Assembly (NCBI RefSeq): GCF_000143415.4
Contig: NW_003314276.1
Coordinates: forward strand, 941,165 to 1,005,164
Length of the DNA stretch: 64,000 nucleotides
Reading direction: 5' to 3'
DNA from: Selaginella moellendorffii
Lineage: Eukaryota > Streptophyta > Lycopodiopsida > Selaginellales > Selaginellaceae
Notes under the pieces: model-generated
The model's input: only the letters and a program-made list of their open reading frames with translations
Told to the model about the DNA's origin: nothing
The model's database searches: none
Part shown: piece after piece, positions 24,947-35,901 of the stretch
Layout of the letters: each line of letters begins with the position of its first letter
Numbering within the stretch: position 1 is the first letter of the stretch
Program-made: the position numbers and the translations under genes

Positions 24947-26140
24947 GTTGAGTCTCTCTCTTATCTCCTTGTTGTTGTTGTTGTGCTCTCTTGCATTGTG
25001 TGGGTGTTCCATAATGGTGGATCGTTTTCGTTGCAGGAATGAGATTCACAAGGTTGGAGACGGGGATTGTTGCTGCTGTGTGAAGATGCTGTGGCTGTGG
25101 ACACTCATACACTATACACACACAAACCGCGCTTACACATCTCAGGAATTCCAGGGAGGGATTGAAGTTTGGAGCTCCAGTGTTGCTTTTTTTGACATAT
25201 TCTCTGGGCCGCTAGACACGCACTAGTCAAGGAATGAATGCACGGGTCAGGAGATTTACTTATCTATTCAAGGGCTTCTCTTGACAATGTTTTTCTTTCT
25301 GTTTCCCCCAGGAACAGCAACAGCGCTGGAGTTGGGCGGCAAACGAGCCCCGTTTTCCTCCTCCTCACAGTGGTGTCGATTGGAATTCGGAGTTGCGAAT
25401 GGCATCTTCTTCATGAGGACTTCGCTGGTGGTGGGGATGGCGATGGAGTAAAAGTTGGTGTCCTGGAAATAATGTTGAATGTACTGTGGCTTGGTTTTAT
25501 TCCTGAAAGACCATCTTTGCCAAAGAAGCTATTGAAAAGGATGCGCGAAAAAGCAGTGTCGGCTTCCCATATTACCAAATTTCAAGGGGAACAAAATATT
25601 TATAGAAAGATGGTGGACTGGGAAGAAATTTCTTAAAAGCAATCAACGACTGGCATCGTATCCGATTGCTTGGAACAGGAGTACTTCAATTGTGGAGCGA
25701 AATTTCTTCCTTGCTCGCAAGCTTTGGTCCTTCCCCCATGCCCAAAACCATGACGAGGTAAAAGCTAGGAAGTGTCCCTTGGAACACAATTCCAAGAAAA
25801 ACCATCATGAAGCGGAGGCTCCAAATCATGGAGCATCTACGCATTCCTCCATGATTAAGTTCTATCGTTGCAAACCATCATCGTTACAACACAAATCCTC
25901 CATCTCCCAGATTTGCTTGATTTGCATCACGCATTCCTCACTAATTCCCGTAATGGAAGAACTCGAGCAGCATCTAAGCGGATTCGTGTGAGCCCTAGGG
26001 ATGTTGTTGGCGCAGTTCCACATCTCTCTACGAACTATTGGGCATCGTCGTCCATGATCGATTGCAACACTCTCACGTCTCTTAAGAAGCAACTTTGGTA
26101 GTATCGAAACTAGGTATCGAAGGGAGGGCTTTCGCTCGAA
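24247..26140. other. 3' flank and intergenic DNA with simple repeats
   Basis: Contains an AAAG run near 24420-24450, the (GA)n run described separately, and a long open stretch at 25238-25636 with no known motif. No gene is supported. Confidence 0.4.
24879..24944. repeat. (GA)n microsatellite
   Basis: An uninterrupted run of about 33 GA units. Such runs are common in plant promoters and leaders. Confidence 0.97.
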
Positions 26141-28721
26141 ATGGCTTCCTGGGTAGTAGCATCACTGCCCGTCTTCGTTCTTCTTTTGTGGGCTGTTCTC
26201 CATCCAGCAAAAGTGACGCACTACAAAGGTACTTCTCGTTACTACTGGTTCTAGCTCGATGGTTCTCGATGGTGAAACCTTGATCCAGTTCTGGGTTTGA
26301 GAGGCAACGCTAGCAGTGAAGAAATTCAGGCTGCCTATACGGCGCGCAAGTCGCCATTGTAAGTTCATTCATTCCCTCAGTGGCTTCATCTCGTTTGAGA
26401 CGTTCTTCGATATGCAGGGATACGAAGGTTCTCTCGCTCCTTTTCTTTTTTCCTTTTTTTATTTCTCGCGTTAATACAGGTTGATCATGCTTTTTACGTT
26501 CTATCGGATGCATATAGAAGGCGAGTTTACGATCACTTCGGCCTGGACAGCGTAGAGGTGATCTTGTGATTTTCATTTTTCTCGAAATGGTCTCGATGTT
26601 CGTTGCGGCAGTCAGAAGAAGCTGCTTTAGATACAGGCCCAATCCTATCTCGCACACCGAGGCTCGACGATACGAACTTTAAGTCCGTTTTGGAGAGCAC
26701 GACACCATGTTTGATTCAGATCTTCTCAGATGCCAACACTAGATCAAGGGAGTTCTCACCAGTGTGGGAAAGACTGGGTAATGCTTTGCGTGTTCGTGCT
26801 TTTTCCAACCATGCTGTTCGTGATTCCAGCGGAAGTTCTCGAAGGCCAGGTTAATCTTTTGAGAGTCGAGATAGGAGAAGTTCAACTCGCAAAGCTCTTG
26901 GCAGGAAAGAGGTGGATCAGACGCCATGGTAAACACGTAAACCTCCTATTTTCTTTCATTTTCTTTCATTTTCTTTCTTCAGGGATTCCATCTCTTGTTG
27001 CCAAGCCGCCAGGGTGTAGGGAATTAAAATGCCTGATTCGGTAAATTCATGAAGCCTTGTTCCGCTTTTTCTGACGAACACTGTAGGTACTCCAAAGGCC
27101 TCAGCTACGATTCTATACTGGACTGGATAGCAACGTTGCTTCTTGATCTTCCTCGCATTCGTTATTTTTCTTCTCAGAACTTGGTAGCCACAATTTTCAC
27201 TAAAATCTAAAACAAGCACTGACTAAAGTCACGCAGATACCTGAGTTCATTCAGAAATCTGGACCGCATAAGGTGCTGGTATAGTAGCATAAACAAAATC
27301 CTACGATACTAATCAAAATCTGCACTTCTTTTTAGGTGAAAGTTATTCTTTTTTCTGACACAGGAGAGCGTGCACTTCCATTCGTAAGAGAAGCGGCCAA
27401 GAAGTACTCCGAGTTTATGTCTTTCGGATGTGTTTTGTGGAGGCAAGAGGAAGCTTCGATTTGGAAAAGCCGGTATTTTTAGTGATAATCACGTGAATTG
27501 ATTCATGCTTTTGCGTGTGGAGCAGGCTTGGATTAGAGCTGGCACCGGCAGTAGTTTTCATCAAAGATCCCGGTGTCCAGCCCATAATTGTTTATGGTAA
27601 GAATCTTCCTTTTGGCAGCTTTGAGATGATTTCTTTCGCTTTGCAGGTAAATTGACCCGTGACTCCTTCATGGAAACTGTGGAAGAACATAAAGTTCATG
27701 GTAAGTACTACGTAGGCTCTTCCTCTTTTTGCTATCTTTTGAATTGCAATTTGATGTGCGCGCTTTTAGTTCTTCCTCAGCTGCGAAGCATCACGGCTTC
27801 CAAACTTGGATGTGATCCCGCGGACTTCTCCGCAGCTGGAAAAGATGTCGAAACATGGTACTGCGTTGTGGTTGCTGGAAGGCCTGGTTTTCAGCTTGAT
27901 CAACTCCGCAGTGTAAGATTTTTCTTTCTTGTTGTTTCTAGCTGACGAGTTTCTCATATTAGACGATGAGAATCGTGCAAGATGAGCTCGGAAGCGAGGA
28001 CATTGATGGCCACAATTTTGCCGCTGCCACTGCATACAAAGACAAGCGTTTGAGCCTATCATGGCTTGACGGCGAAATGCAAAAGGTGGATAGTTATATA
28101 GCTCGCTGGTTAATTAATCCTCGTTTTTGTGCAGAAATTTTGCTATTACTGCCTCCCTTCTGAAACCGTCCATGAGACTTGCGGGCCGAGGCAGTACCAA
28201 GAGCAAGACGTGGCAAGAATTTTTATGATACGTTTTAGAAGAGATCCAAACCATCAAAAGCCGGTGGTGAAGAGAATCAATACCTGGTGGCGTTTGGATG
28301 ATGAGGAGCAAGATTTAGCATCGATGCTTATTGCTCCATACAGTGGTGCAAATGAAATATCAGAGGTTGGTTGGTTTCACTTGGAAAATCCAAGACTTCT
28401 TTCTCTTTTCTTCTCTCTTTTTTGCTATACCAAAGAGTTTTTCTGCAGGTTTTATCGTGGATTTCTAATACTGTTCGTGACGGTGACACAAATGAAATTC
28501 CATTCTTTGTAAGTATTGTGGTGTTTTGAAAGTTTGGAGAACTCTTGACTGTGGGATTTTGTTAGAATACTAAGTCGGTGCCTGCGTTAATACCCGAGGA
28601 GCAAGCAGTCTCGATGCTCTCTTCAACACGGAATGCTGCGAGTGGAATGAGGAGGAGCTTGATAGACAAAGTGAACAGTTTGGTTGTGGATCTTATGGAC
28701 TTCATCACAGATTGGTCATAA
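26141..28721 (+). CDS. J-like/thioredoxin-fold ER protein (DNAJC16-like)
   Basis: Sixteen exons: 26141-26228, 26289-26358, 26418-26427, 26480-26557, 26612-26777, 26830-26928, 26983-27040, 27087-27183, 27336-27472, 27526-27596, 27647-27700, 27770-27912, 27963-28085, 28135-28365, 28449-28508, 28566-28721. Phases agree throughout, giving 546 residues. Residues 1-25 form a signal peptide. Residues 28-82 match a J domain (YKVLGLRGNAS, then FYVLSDAYRRRVYDHFG) but lack the HPD loop. Residues about 83-190 form a thioredoxin fold with the cis-proline segment GIPS but no CxxC, and a second such fold follows from about 223. This order is that of DNAJC16/ERdj8-type ER proteins. Without HPD and CxxC it should neither stimulate Hsp70 nor act as a redox enzyme; a structural or tethering role is inferred. 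Confidence 0.85.
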
Positions 28722-29163
28722 ACGATTATACTTCACAAAGTTTACAATCTTTTTTAAGATTGTTATCAGGATTATTTTAATAATATTTTAATATTTTAAT
28801 ATTTTAAACTTTAAACTAGAAAATGTTTATGTCCGTATAATTTATTAAGAATATCAAATAGTTTTTTTAGCAATTTTTAATAATTACCTTAATGATTTTG
28901 TTTCACAAAAATAACACATCAAAGTAAAATATTTTCCACAAATATTATTTGGAAGAAATAAAGTCTAAATTTAGAGATATATATTATAACACCATAGTAT
29001 CTTGTGAGTAAATCCGAGTTGTGCTCAATTAAAAAGTAATTTCTCATGTGGCAAGTAATTAGTTTAATATGGCTAATAGTCCATGTTTAGTATATCCTTG
29101 GATTATTTCATCTTTTTTCAAAACAATGTTTTGCAATATATTATGAACACACACACAGAGATA

Positions 29164-29235
<72 letters not shown>

Positions 29236-29646
29236 TTATAAATATTAATGCATCATTCACATTGAGTCTGAACATATTGCAAAAACAGGAATTGTAAAAG
29301 TTTAAATTACTTTTGTTAATTTCTATACATTTTTTTAAAATTATTTATAAATTCTTTAATTTATAAAAATATTAATTTTTAATTTTTAAAATATTTATAA
29401 AGGTATATTATCAGCTTATGTTATGCACTGTTTTGCAAAACAAAAAAGTAACACTAGATTTTGAATTTTTTATTTTTTTGATGTTTCTTTTAAAAGTTTT
29501 TAAAGATTGAACTAAAGGAAAAAAGAAAATATAATTAAAAATAAATATATTACACAACTAAATTTTTAAGATAAGAGCATCAAGTAGACTTGTTACACAG
29601 TTAGAGAAATTTCTCTGAGAATTCATATAAACTCTCTTTCTAAGCA
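28722..29646. other. AT-rich intergenic DNA
   Basis: No gene is seen. It holds the (TA)n run and separates two convergent genes. Confidence 0.6.
29166..29230. repeat. (TA)n microsatellite
   Basis: About 30 TA units, slightly interrupted at the left end by TGTG. Confidence 0.95.
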
Positions 29647-30869
29647 TTATTGGTTGTACAAAACTTTTGGTTCCATGCTAGAGGGAATGGCTGGCTGGAT
29701 CCCTCCTGGGTTGAGAGGAAACAAGGCCCCATAGTAGCCATCCATTATGCTTGGGAGGTTGCAAGTGGACGACACTCCCGGAATCTAACACGAAAGAACA
29801 AGACATTACTAGCAATCACAACTCGAACAGACGTGTAGGAACCTGGTATATCTGTCGCATGTAGCCATAAAGATTCGAAAACTCCGACAACTTTCGCTTG
29901 GAGCACTTGAAAAGAATGTGGTAGACAGCATCAAACCTGTACAACGTCGTGAACAGCCGGATGTCTGCCAGAGTGAGCGAGTCGCCACACAGAAATCTCG
30001 AGCACTGAAGGTGTTTCTCAACAGTTTCGAGTGCAGAGAAAAGGTTGTGAACAGCACGATCGTAAGCATTCTGGCTCTGAGCAAAACCACACCTAAGACA
30101 CAAAGCGCGAGTCAGTGAGAGAGAAAGAGAGGAAAAACCCACCGAACCTGTATACACCATTGTTGATGTTGGCATAGACGAGTTGGTTCCAGCGGTCCAT
30201 TTCTTGGCCGAGAGATGCCGGAGCTAGATCCAAGTGTTGGTTCTCTGCAAGCGCATTAAAGTCCGAGTTTAACATTGCGATAATGTCTGCGCTCTCGTTG
30301 TTCACCACTGCTTTCCTGACACGATCCCACAGCATGGGAACCGTCGCTCGTCCCTGAAACCCCCCGCTGTTCATCCGATAAACATCTATCAGACGACTGC
30401 AGTTATGTGCCTTATCCGGGTATCTACCAGCCTCAAACTCCCACAGCCCCGACTTCCCTGGAAGAGCAAGCGAGATAGGAACCGCCGAGCCTAGTCCTTT
30501 GAGAGAGTGAACGATGAGTGCCCGGTGAGCCCACGGACAAACCGGCGACGCATACAGATGGTAGCGTCCGGCGTGCTCGACTGAAACCGGCTCCTCAAAC
30601 CGACCCCGAAACTGGCTCTCTGGCCTCCTGTAAGTTCCATCGCCGGAATCTCTTGGAGCTAGCTGCTGCATCATAGTCCGCCATGCTAAGTTCCAGCCTT
30701 CACGTACTGCTCCTATTACTATCTCCGATGGCAATCCTGCTGCTGCTGCGACTATGACCTGTGTCCGGTAAAGCTCTCTCTTTTGCTTCCTGTCATGATT
30801 CCTTGTAAACCCAGAAAAGCTGCGGCACTGTTCCTGCGCTACTGCTACAACCGGACATCCCAGTCCCAT
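29647..30869 (-). CDS. Glutathionyl-hydroquinone reductase, probably plastid
   Basis: Minus-strand exons are 30869-30148, 30092-29843 and 29784-29647, all GT-AG, giving 369 residues. The ATG at 30869 is the first in frame; the open frame extends upstream only without an ATG. Residues 1-45 are rich in hydroxylated, basic and alanine residues and may be a plastid transit peptide. The catalytic motif CPWAHR (cysteine about 111) and the blocks GRYHLYASPV, TVPMLWD and GDSLTLADIRLFTTLYRFD are those of the Xi-class GSTs (YqjG/ECM4 family). These enzymes reduce glutathionyl-hydroquinones to hydroquinones, releasing oxidised glutathione. The C-terminal exon starts IPGVSST, as expected. The gene lies 241 bp downstream of LSM1 on the same strand. 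Confidence 0.9.
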
Positions 30870-31110
30870 TGCCGAATGGAATTCGAAGAAATGGACTAAC
30901 CCAGGAGTGTACAGTTGAGCGCTGCTTACATTGATTGACAATACGACTTCTTCTTGTACAGGAAGCCTGGGACCCCCCGCAATCGAACACCAAAAAAATT
31001 AGTGCAGGGGGCTAAGCATCCATGATGGATCAGCATGGCATCAAAACTCGCCAGTCTGATCTCTTCTGTCCCACAAAATCAATAGAAAATCTTTGGGGCG
31101 TACCAATCAA

Positions 31111-31784
31111 TCAGTCCAAGTCCAGAAACTCCATCCTCTTCCGCATCGTGCCCTTTAGCTCTGTAGCATCTTTTTCCGCCTTTTGAGCCTGCGAATAAAG
31201 CAAGAACACACTACAGTTGCTACAAAAGCCAGGAGAAAAAAAAAAAGAAAAAGATCTCACTCTTTTGATTTCGGCAGCTGACACTAAAACCATGTGGGCC
31301 GGCAAGTCTTTCTTCGTTTGGTCCTACGTTACGTGCTCGAGTCAAGACCACGAACCAAAAAAAACAAGGAAAGAGAAAGAGAACTATTTACCAGCTCGCC
31401 AACAAGCACCACATTTTCCCCGCGGATAATGTACAGCCCAAGTGGAAGATCACAGTAGAGATCTCCCACAATGATCCTCTCCACAGCTTTCTCTAGCACA
31501 AGGTTAGCTGCACGAAGACAGCGAGAGAGTGAAATAAAAAATAAAAAAATTCCAATCGAAACGATTGAGAGACTCGAAATAATCCACATACCAAACTGAT
31601 CAAACGATCGCAGCGTTCCTACGAGCTTCCGACCGTCGCGGAGGATAACCAAAAGCTTCTCTGCTCAAGACGGAGAGATTGGAGAGATTTTCAATCTAAG
31701 CGCGCGCTGGATGCGAGAAAACTTACTGTCGAGATTATCTGCCAGAGATGTGGTGTGGAAGCTGTCGGGCGCAGCCCAAGACAT
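31111..31784 (-). CDS. LSM1: U6 snRNA-associated Sm-like protein LSM1
   Basis: Five minus-strand exons (31784-31727, 31660-31592, 31507-31392, 31323-31261, 31188-31111) with consistent phases give 127 residues, close to the 128 of Arabidopsis LSM1. The Sm1 motif ([20 protein letters not shown]) and Sm2 motif ([15 protein letters not shown]) are clear. The C-terminal helix ends [11 protein letters not shown], the LSM1-specific tail. LSM1 replaces LSM8 in the cytoplasmic LSM1-7 ring, which binds the 3' end of deadenylated mRNA and promotes decapping in P-bodies. Introns are about 66, 84, 68 and 72 bases. The start codon lies 134 bp from the stop codon of NMD3, on the same strand. Confidence 0.95.
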
Positions 31785-31918
31785 CGATCGAAGCGCGACG
31801 CTCCTGGCAGCAGCGCCGATTCATCCACGCGCCAAGAGCCCTAGCTAACTAGTCCCACAATAAAAAACCCTAGAACCACAATGGCATTTATTCTCACATT
31901 CTTCGTTTCCACAAACTC

Positions 31919-33469
31919 TCACTCTTCCATGTCTTCTTCTTCGTCTTCCTCGCCATCTTCGTCTTCCTCGAGCGTTAGATCCCCAAGGAGTTCTTCCAGA
32001 GGAACTTGAGGAAGCTCTCCATCCTCGTCCTCTCCAGCGATGGATGGCGCCGCCACCGCTACCGGATTCTTAAACAGCGCGATCTTGGATCTCATCTCCG
32101 GGTCCTCCTCCAGCTCCTCCATAAACCTCTCGTACTCCACCGCCCTCTTGCTCTCCTCCTTGCCTCCGGTGCTCTCATCCACATCCATCTCCAAGCTCTT
32201 GAGCTTCCACGGCCGCGCTTTGCCCCGCCTCCTCTGCCGCTTCTCTTCGTAGCTCTTCTTCACCAGCACCACCTCGGGCAGAACCAGTCCCCGGTACTTC
32301 TCCAGCTCCAGATCGTTGGTGTTGGCACCGTAGAGATCGTAGCCGAGAGCATAGTCCCCGGGACGCAGCAAGTGCCCGAGATGAGTCCTCACGTTAAACA
32401 TGGTGTCGTTCTTGCCAAAGTCGGAGCTCCTCACCACCTGCGCGTGGGCGAGAACGTACTTCTGGCTGCTGCTCTCGGCCGGAGAGTCGATCTCGATGTC
32501 AAGAACAACGTACTCCACGAGCTGCCTGCTCGAGATCAAAGCCCTGTAAGGCACCCTCCAGTACTGCGACGCATCCACAAACGCGGAGCGTAGAGTCTGT
32601 GTGTCGAGCAGCATCAATGTGTTGGAGACGCGAGTGCACAGCACCAGCGGGCCGATGTTCCCGAGCCCCGCGGCCACCTTCTGCGGGAGGCAGACCAGAT
32701 CGTCCTTGCAAACCGGGCAGATCTCCACCGAGAACGTAAACTTGTAGTTGTACGAGTTGTTCTTGGTGTCGTGAGAGACCAGCTGCTTGTCATTCCTGCT
32801 CTTGACGGGCACCACGCTGCTAACGAAGTCCACGAACTTGAGCGCGTGGCTCCTGCTCGAGAAGAAGAAATCGATCCCTTCGTGCATCTGTTTGATGTTG
32901 ATCGCCAGCGCCGCGGCGGCGTGCTTGAGGATGAGCTGCTCCAGGAAGAAGAAGGTCCGCTTGTGATCCACCTTCTGGCGGAGCTGGACGGCGGCGACCC
33001 ACTGGTCCGGGTTGGCGGCGGCGCGCGAGCAAGCCTCGCACATATGATCCTGGACCACGAACTCCACCGTGTAGCTCTGCTCCAGGATGGCGCCGTGCAT
33101 CACCTCCTTCTGGATCTTGAGCTTCACCTTGAGGCGCTTGGAGTGAGGCTCCGTCCACACGAATCCGGCGTCCACAAGGCGGACGCGGTTGAGATTCTTG
33201 AGCCGCTTGATGCAAAAGGTGAGGAGCTCGCGGGATTCCAGCCCCGCCTTGATCCAGCAGCGCGGCGGCTGGAGGTAGCGCTCGCATTCCGGGCAGTAGA
33301 GGACCGTGACGTGCTTCTGGAGGCCCTCGGTGATGTCTACCTGGGAGCGCAGGCACGAGACGCACATATTCGCTGGATTGGGCGACATAGCCACGCCACA
33401 CAAGCAGCACAGCACCGTGCCCTGCGTCTGGGGGACGAGGAACGTACCATCGGTCGCCGCCATCGCCAT
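31919..33469 (-). CDS. NMD3: 60S ribosomal export protein NMD3
   Basis: A single uninterrupted exon of 516 codons from an ATG at 33469; a second ATG lies two codons later. The N-terminal zinc-binding region shows CCLCG, CVSC, CPEC and later CEAC. The central part carries EICPVCKDDLVCLP and the IL/SH3-like blocks typical of NMD3. The C-terminal tail is very acidic (runs of E and D). NMD3 is the conserved adaptor that binds the pre-60S subunit and recruits the exportin CRM1/XPO1 for nuclear export. An intronless gene is unusual beside its intron-rich neighbours. It diverges from MED8, with only 75 bp between the two ATGs. Confidence 0.96.
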   Translation of the reverse strand: MAMAATDGTFLVPQTQGTVLCCLCGVAMSPNPANMCVSCLRSQVDITEGLQKHVTVLYCPECERYLQPPRCWIKAGLESRELLTFCIKRLKNLNRVRLVDAGFVWTEPHSKRLKVKLKIQKEVMHGAILEQSYTVEFVVQDHMCEACSRAAANPDQWVAAVQLRQKVDHKRTFFFLEQLILKHAAAALAINIKQMHEGIDFFFSSRSHALKFVDFVSSVVPVKSRNDKQLVSHDTKNNSYNYKFTFSVEICPVCKDDLVCLPQKVAAGLGNIGPLVLCTRVSNTLMLLDTQTLRSAFVDASQYWRVPYRALISSRQLVEYVVLDIEIDSPAESSSQKYVLAHAQVVRSSDFGKNDTMFNVRTHLGHLLRPGDYALGYDLYGANTNDLELEKYRGLVLPEVVLVKKSYEEKRQRRRGKARPWKLKSLEMDVDESTGGKEESKRAVEYERFMEELEEDPEMRSKIALFKNPVAVAAPSIAGEDEDGELPQVPLEELLGDLTLEEDEDGEEDEEEDMEE

Positions 33470-33544
33470 CGCTCGCAAGAAGAAATGCGGACTAAAACCC
33501 TAGGGAAGGAATTTTAGGGTTCTTGTGGTCTTAAAGAAATTTTA
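33470..33544. promoter_or_regulatory. Putative bidirectional promoter, NMD3/MED8
   Basis: Only 75 bp separate the divergent start codons. Both leaders and the core promoters must fit here or overlap the neighbouring gene. It contains CCCTAG...TTTTAGGGTT, a telobox-like AAACCCTA element frequent upstream of plant ribosome-biogenesis genes. Confidence 0.5.
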
Positions 33545-35833
33545 ATGGCTTCTCAGCCGGGAGCGACGATTCCAGCGCCAGCGCCTGGAGCAGGGGCCGC
33601 GGCTCCAGCGCCGGCTCCTCCTCCAAAATCAGAGATCCTACAGCAGTGCAATCTCCCGGCGCTGAGGACGCGCATGCACGATTTGCAGGCCATTCTCACC
33701 CGGATCACGCATTCGATCCACACGAATCCATCCTCGAAGTGGTGAGTCTCGTGTTGTGGTGTTTTGGGAAGGGATTTTCAGTGTTTTGTGGCCAGGGGAG
33801 ACGTGCTGGGCCAGTTCTCGGTCGTGAACTTGGAGCTCATTAGCTTGGTGGAGGAGATCAAGCCGATACTGAGGGCCTTTGTGGTCTATCCCAAGAATGT
33901 GAGCGCTGGAATGGCACCAAGTAAGCTCTTAAGAGTTTTCTTTGTGAAGGAAAAGAAGAAGCTCTCCTTTTTCTTTGCAGTTCTACCGATAATGCTCTCG
34001 TCCAAGCTTTTGCCCGAGCTGGAAGCTGAGGAGATGGCCTTGAAAGAGCAAGTTTTGCAACCAATGTCGAATCTCCCGCTCCACGTCCAAACGGAGAAAC
34101 TCCAGGCAAGTTTGAAAAGGAGAAAGCTATGGAACTTGAATGATCGATCTCTTGGGTCTTTGCAGAAGCAAATAGAGCTGGTCCGATCTGTCTGTGATGC
34201 GGCAGAGAAGGTTATATCCGACTCGAGAAAAGCACTCGGGCTTGGAGCACGTCAAGGCTTGCCTCCACTCCCAACGATTGACAAGGCTGTTGCGGCCAAA
34301 ATCCTGGAACAGGAGAAGCTGCTTCATGCTGCCGCAAACTTTGGCGAAGGTTTGGTTTGGCTGGCTATGCTTTTCTATCTCAATAAGTCCCATTCCTCCA
34401 GGTCTCAGAATTTTACCGGAACAACGAAACGCTCCCGTCGTCCTACCACCTCATATTGCTTCGGCATTGGCATCCGCCGACGATGGTACCAGTCTTCTTT
34501 CTCTCTTGTTCCCATACCGTGTTTCTATACCGCTACAGGAAAAGGAGCTCCGATTATCGGTGGAATGCGACCGACGACTCCACAACAGGTCCGGCATTTC
34601 ATATCGGTGTTCAAATGCGATCTTACCATGTTTTCGCCTTTAAAGATCATCGCAAACGCGACGATGAATGGAGCTCCAGCAGCAGCTGCCGCTCTGGCGG
34701 GATTTGTGAACTCTCCAAGGCCCGGGGATCTGCAAGCTCAGCAACAGCAGCAGCAGCAGCAGCAACAACAACAGCAACAGCAGCTACTTATGCAACAGCG
34801 AAATACTAAAGTCCAGCAGCTGCAAAAGCATTTCCACCAATTACGCCAGCCCGCACCAGCTCTACAACAGGTCCAGTATCTCTTCCTCCTTTTCTAAATC
34901 TGAAATCCATGACTTGGAGACTTCCAGATGCAAGTGGCGAACCAGGCACAATCCGCGAAAATGCAGCAATTCTCACAGGTATCAAAGCATCCCTTTCTGA
35001 GCTTCTTTGCAGTTCTGAGAATCTTGCGATTTCAGAGCCACCTTCAAATGAATCAACAACAGCAGCACGCTGCTCAACTTCATCAACACATGCACGTAAG
35101 TGACGAAAGACTTTGCTGATTTGCTAACAGAGAGATGGTGTCCCCCAGCTACAGCAAATGCATATACAACAGCACAACGCACAAATGCAGGGCCAGCCGC
35201 AACTGGCACAAGCAAATCAAATGCGTCCTCACTTGGCGAACTATGGAAACGCCCAAACTTCACTTCTTTCTTCCAATATGGTGCGCTTCTCTCTCTTTTA
35301 AACTTTTAAACAAGCTTCCCTTCACGAAACTTAGATCGTGTTACTTTTCAGCAAGGACTCTCGCAACCGGGTTTGCAAAGGCTACAGGTAATTTCCTTTC
35401 GTACTTTCCCATCTCGAGTTCTTACGAGTTCCATGTGTATGTTTCAAGTTCGGAGGAGGATTGGGAGGCGGCCATTCTCAGCGACAGATTCTTCAGGACT
35501 CTCGTAAGCTCAGAAAATCTGTCGTGCTTAACTCACCAGTGTAAAGCTGCAGTGTACATGAGTGGAAATCAGTCAGCTGCGCCGCTTGGCTTGCCTCTAC
35601 AGCAGCAAATGCCCGGACAGACAAACTACACCCTCATGAACCCCAACCAAAATCCACTTCTCAGCCCATCGCCCAACACAATCCACAACAGCCTGCTCAA
35701 CCAAGGACTTATGAATCCAAACGCTTTGGCTTTCAGGCAGCAGCAGCAGCAGCAACAGCAGCAACAACAGCAACAACAGCAGCAACAGCACCAACACCAA
35801 CAGCAGCAACAGCACCCTCCTCCAAATCAGTAA
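33545..35833 (+). CDS. MED8: Mediator subunit MED8, glutamine-rich
   Basis: Thirteen exons: 33545-33741, 33796-33920, 33981-34105, 34166-34349, 34402-34485, 34539-34588, 34646-34870, 34928-34978, 35036-35095, 35149-35280, 35352-35387, 35449-35503, 35553-35833. Phases agree and give about 534 residues. The N-terminal head is alanine/proline-rich, followed by the conserved core (LPALRTRMHDLQAIL, LISLVEEIKPILRAFVVYP, LLPELEAEEM). The C-terminal half is rich in glutamine, with runs of Q at both ends. MED8 belongs to the Mediator head module that links transcription factors to RNA polymerase II; long Q-rich tails are usual in plant MED8. The intron after 34105 starts GC rather than GT. It converges with the next minus-strand gene (68 bp apart). 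Confidence 0.93.
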
Positions 35834-35901
35834 AGCACGAAATGGAAAAGAAAAGCTACCAACAATGCAACGAGAGGATTGTCCAAAATGCGAGCTTACT
35901 T

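Noticed and set aside
24693-25226. 177-codon open frame through the (GA)n run
   Set aside because: Mostly a low-complexity RE repeat with no domain; probably leader or intergenic DNA.
32006-33517. Long plus-strand open frames opposite NMD3
   Set aside because: Antisense shadows of a GC-rich intronless gene.
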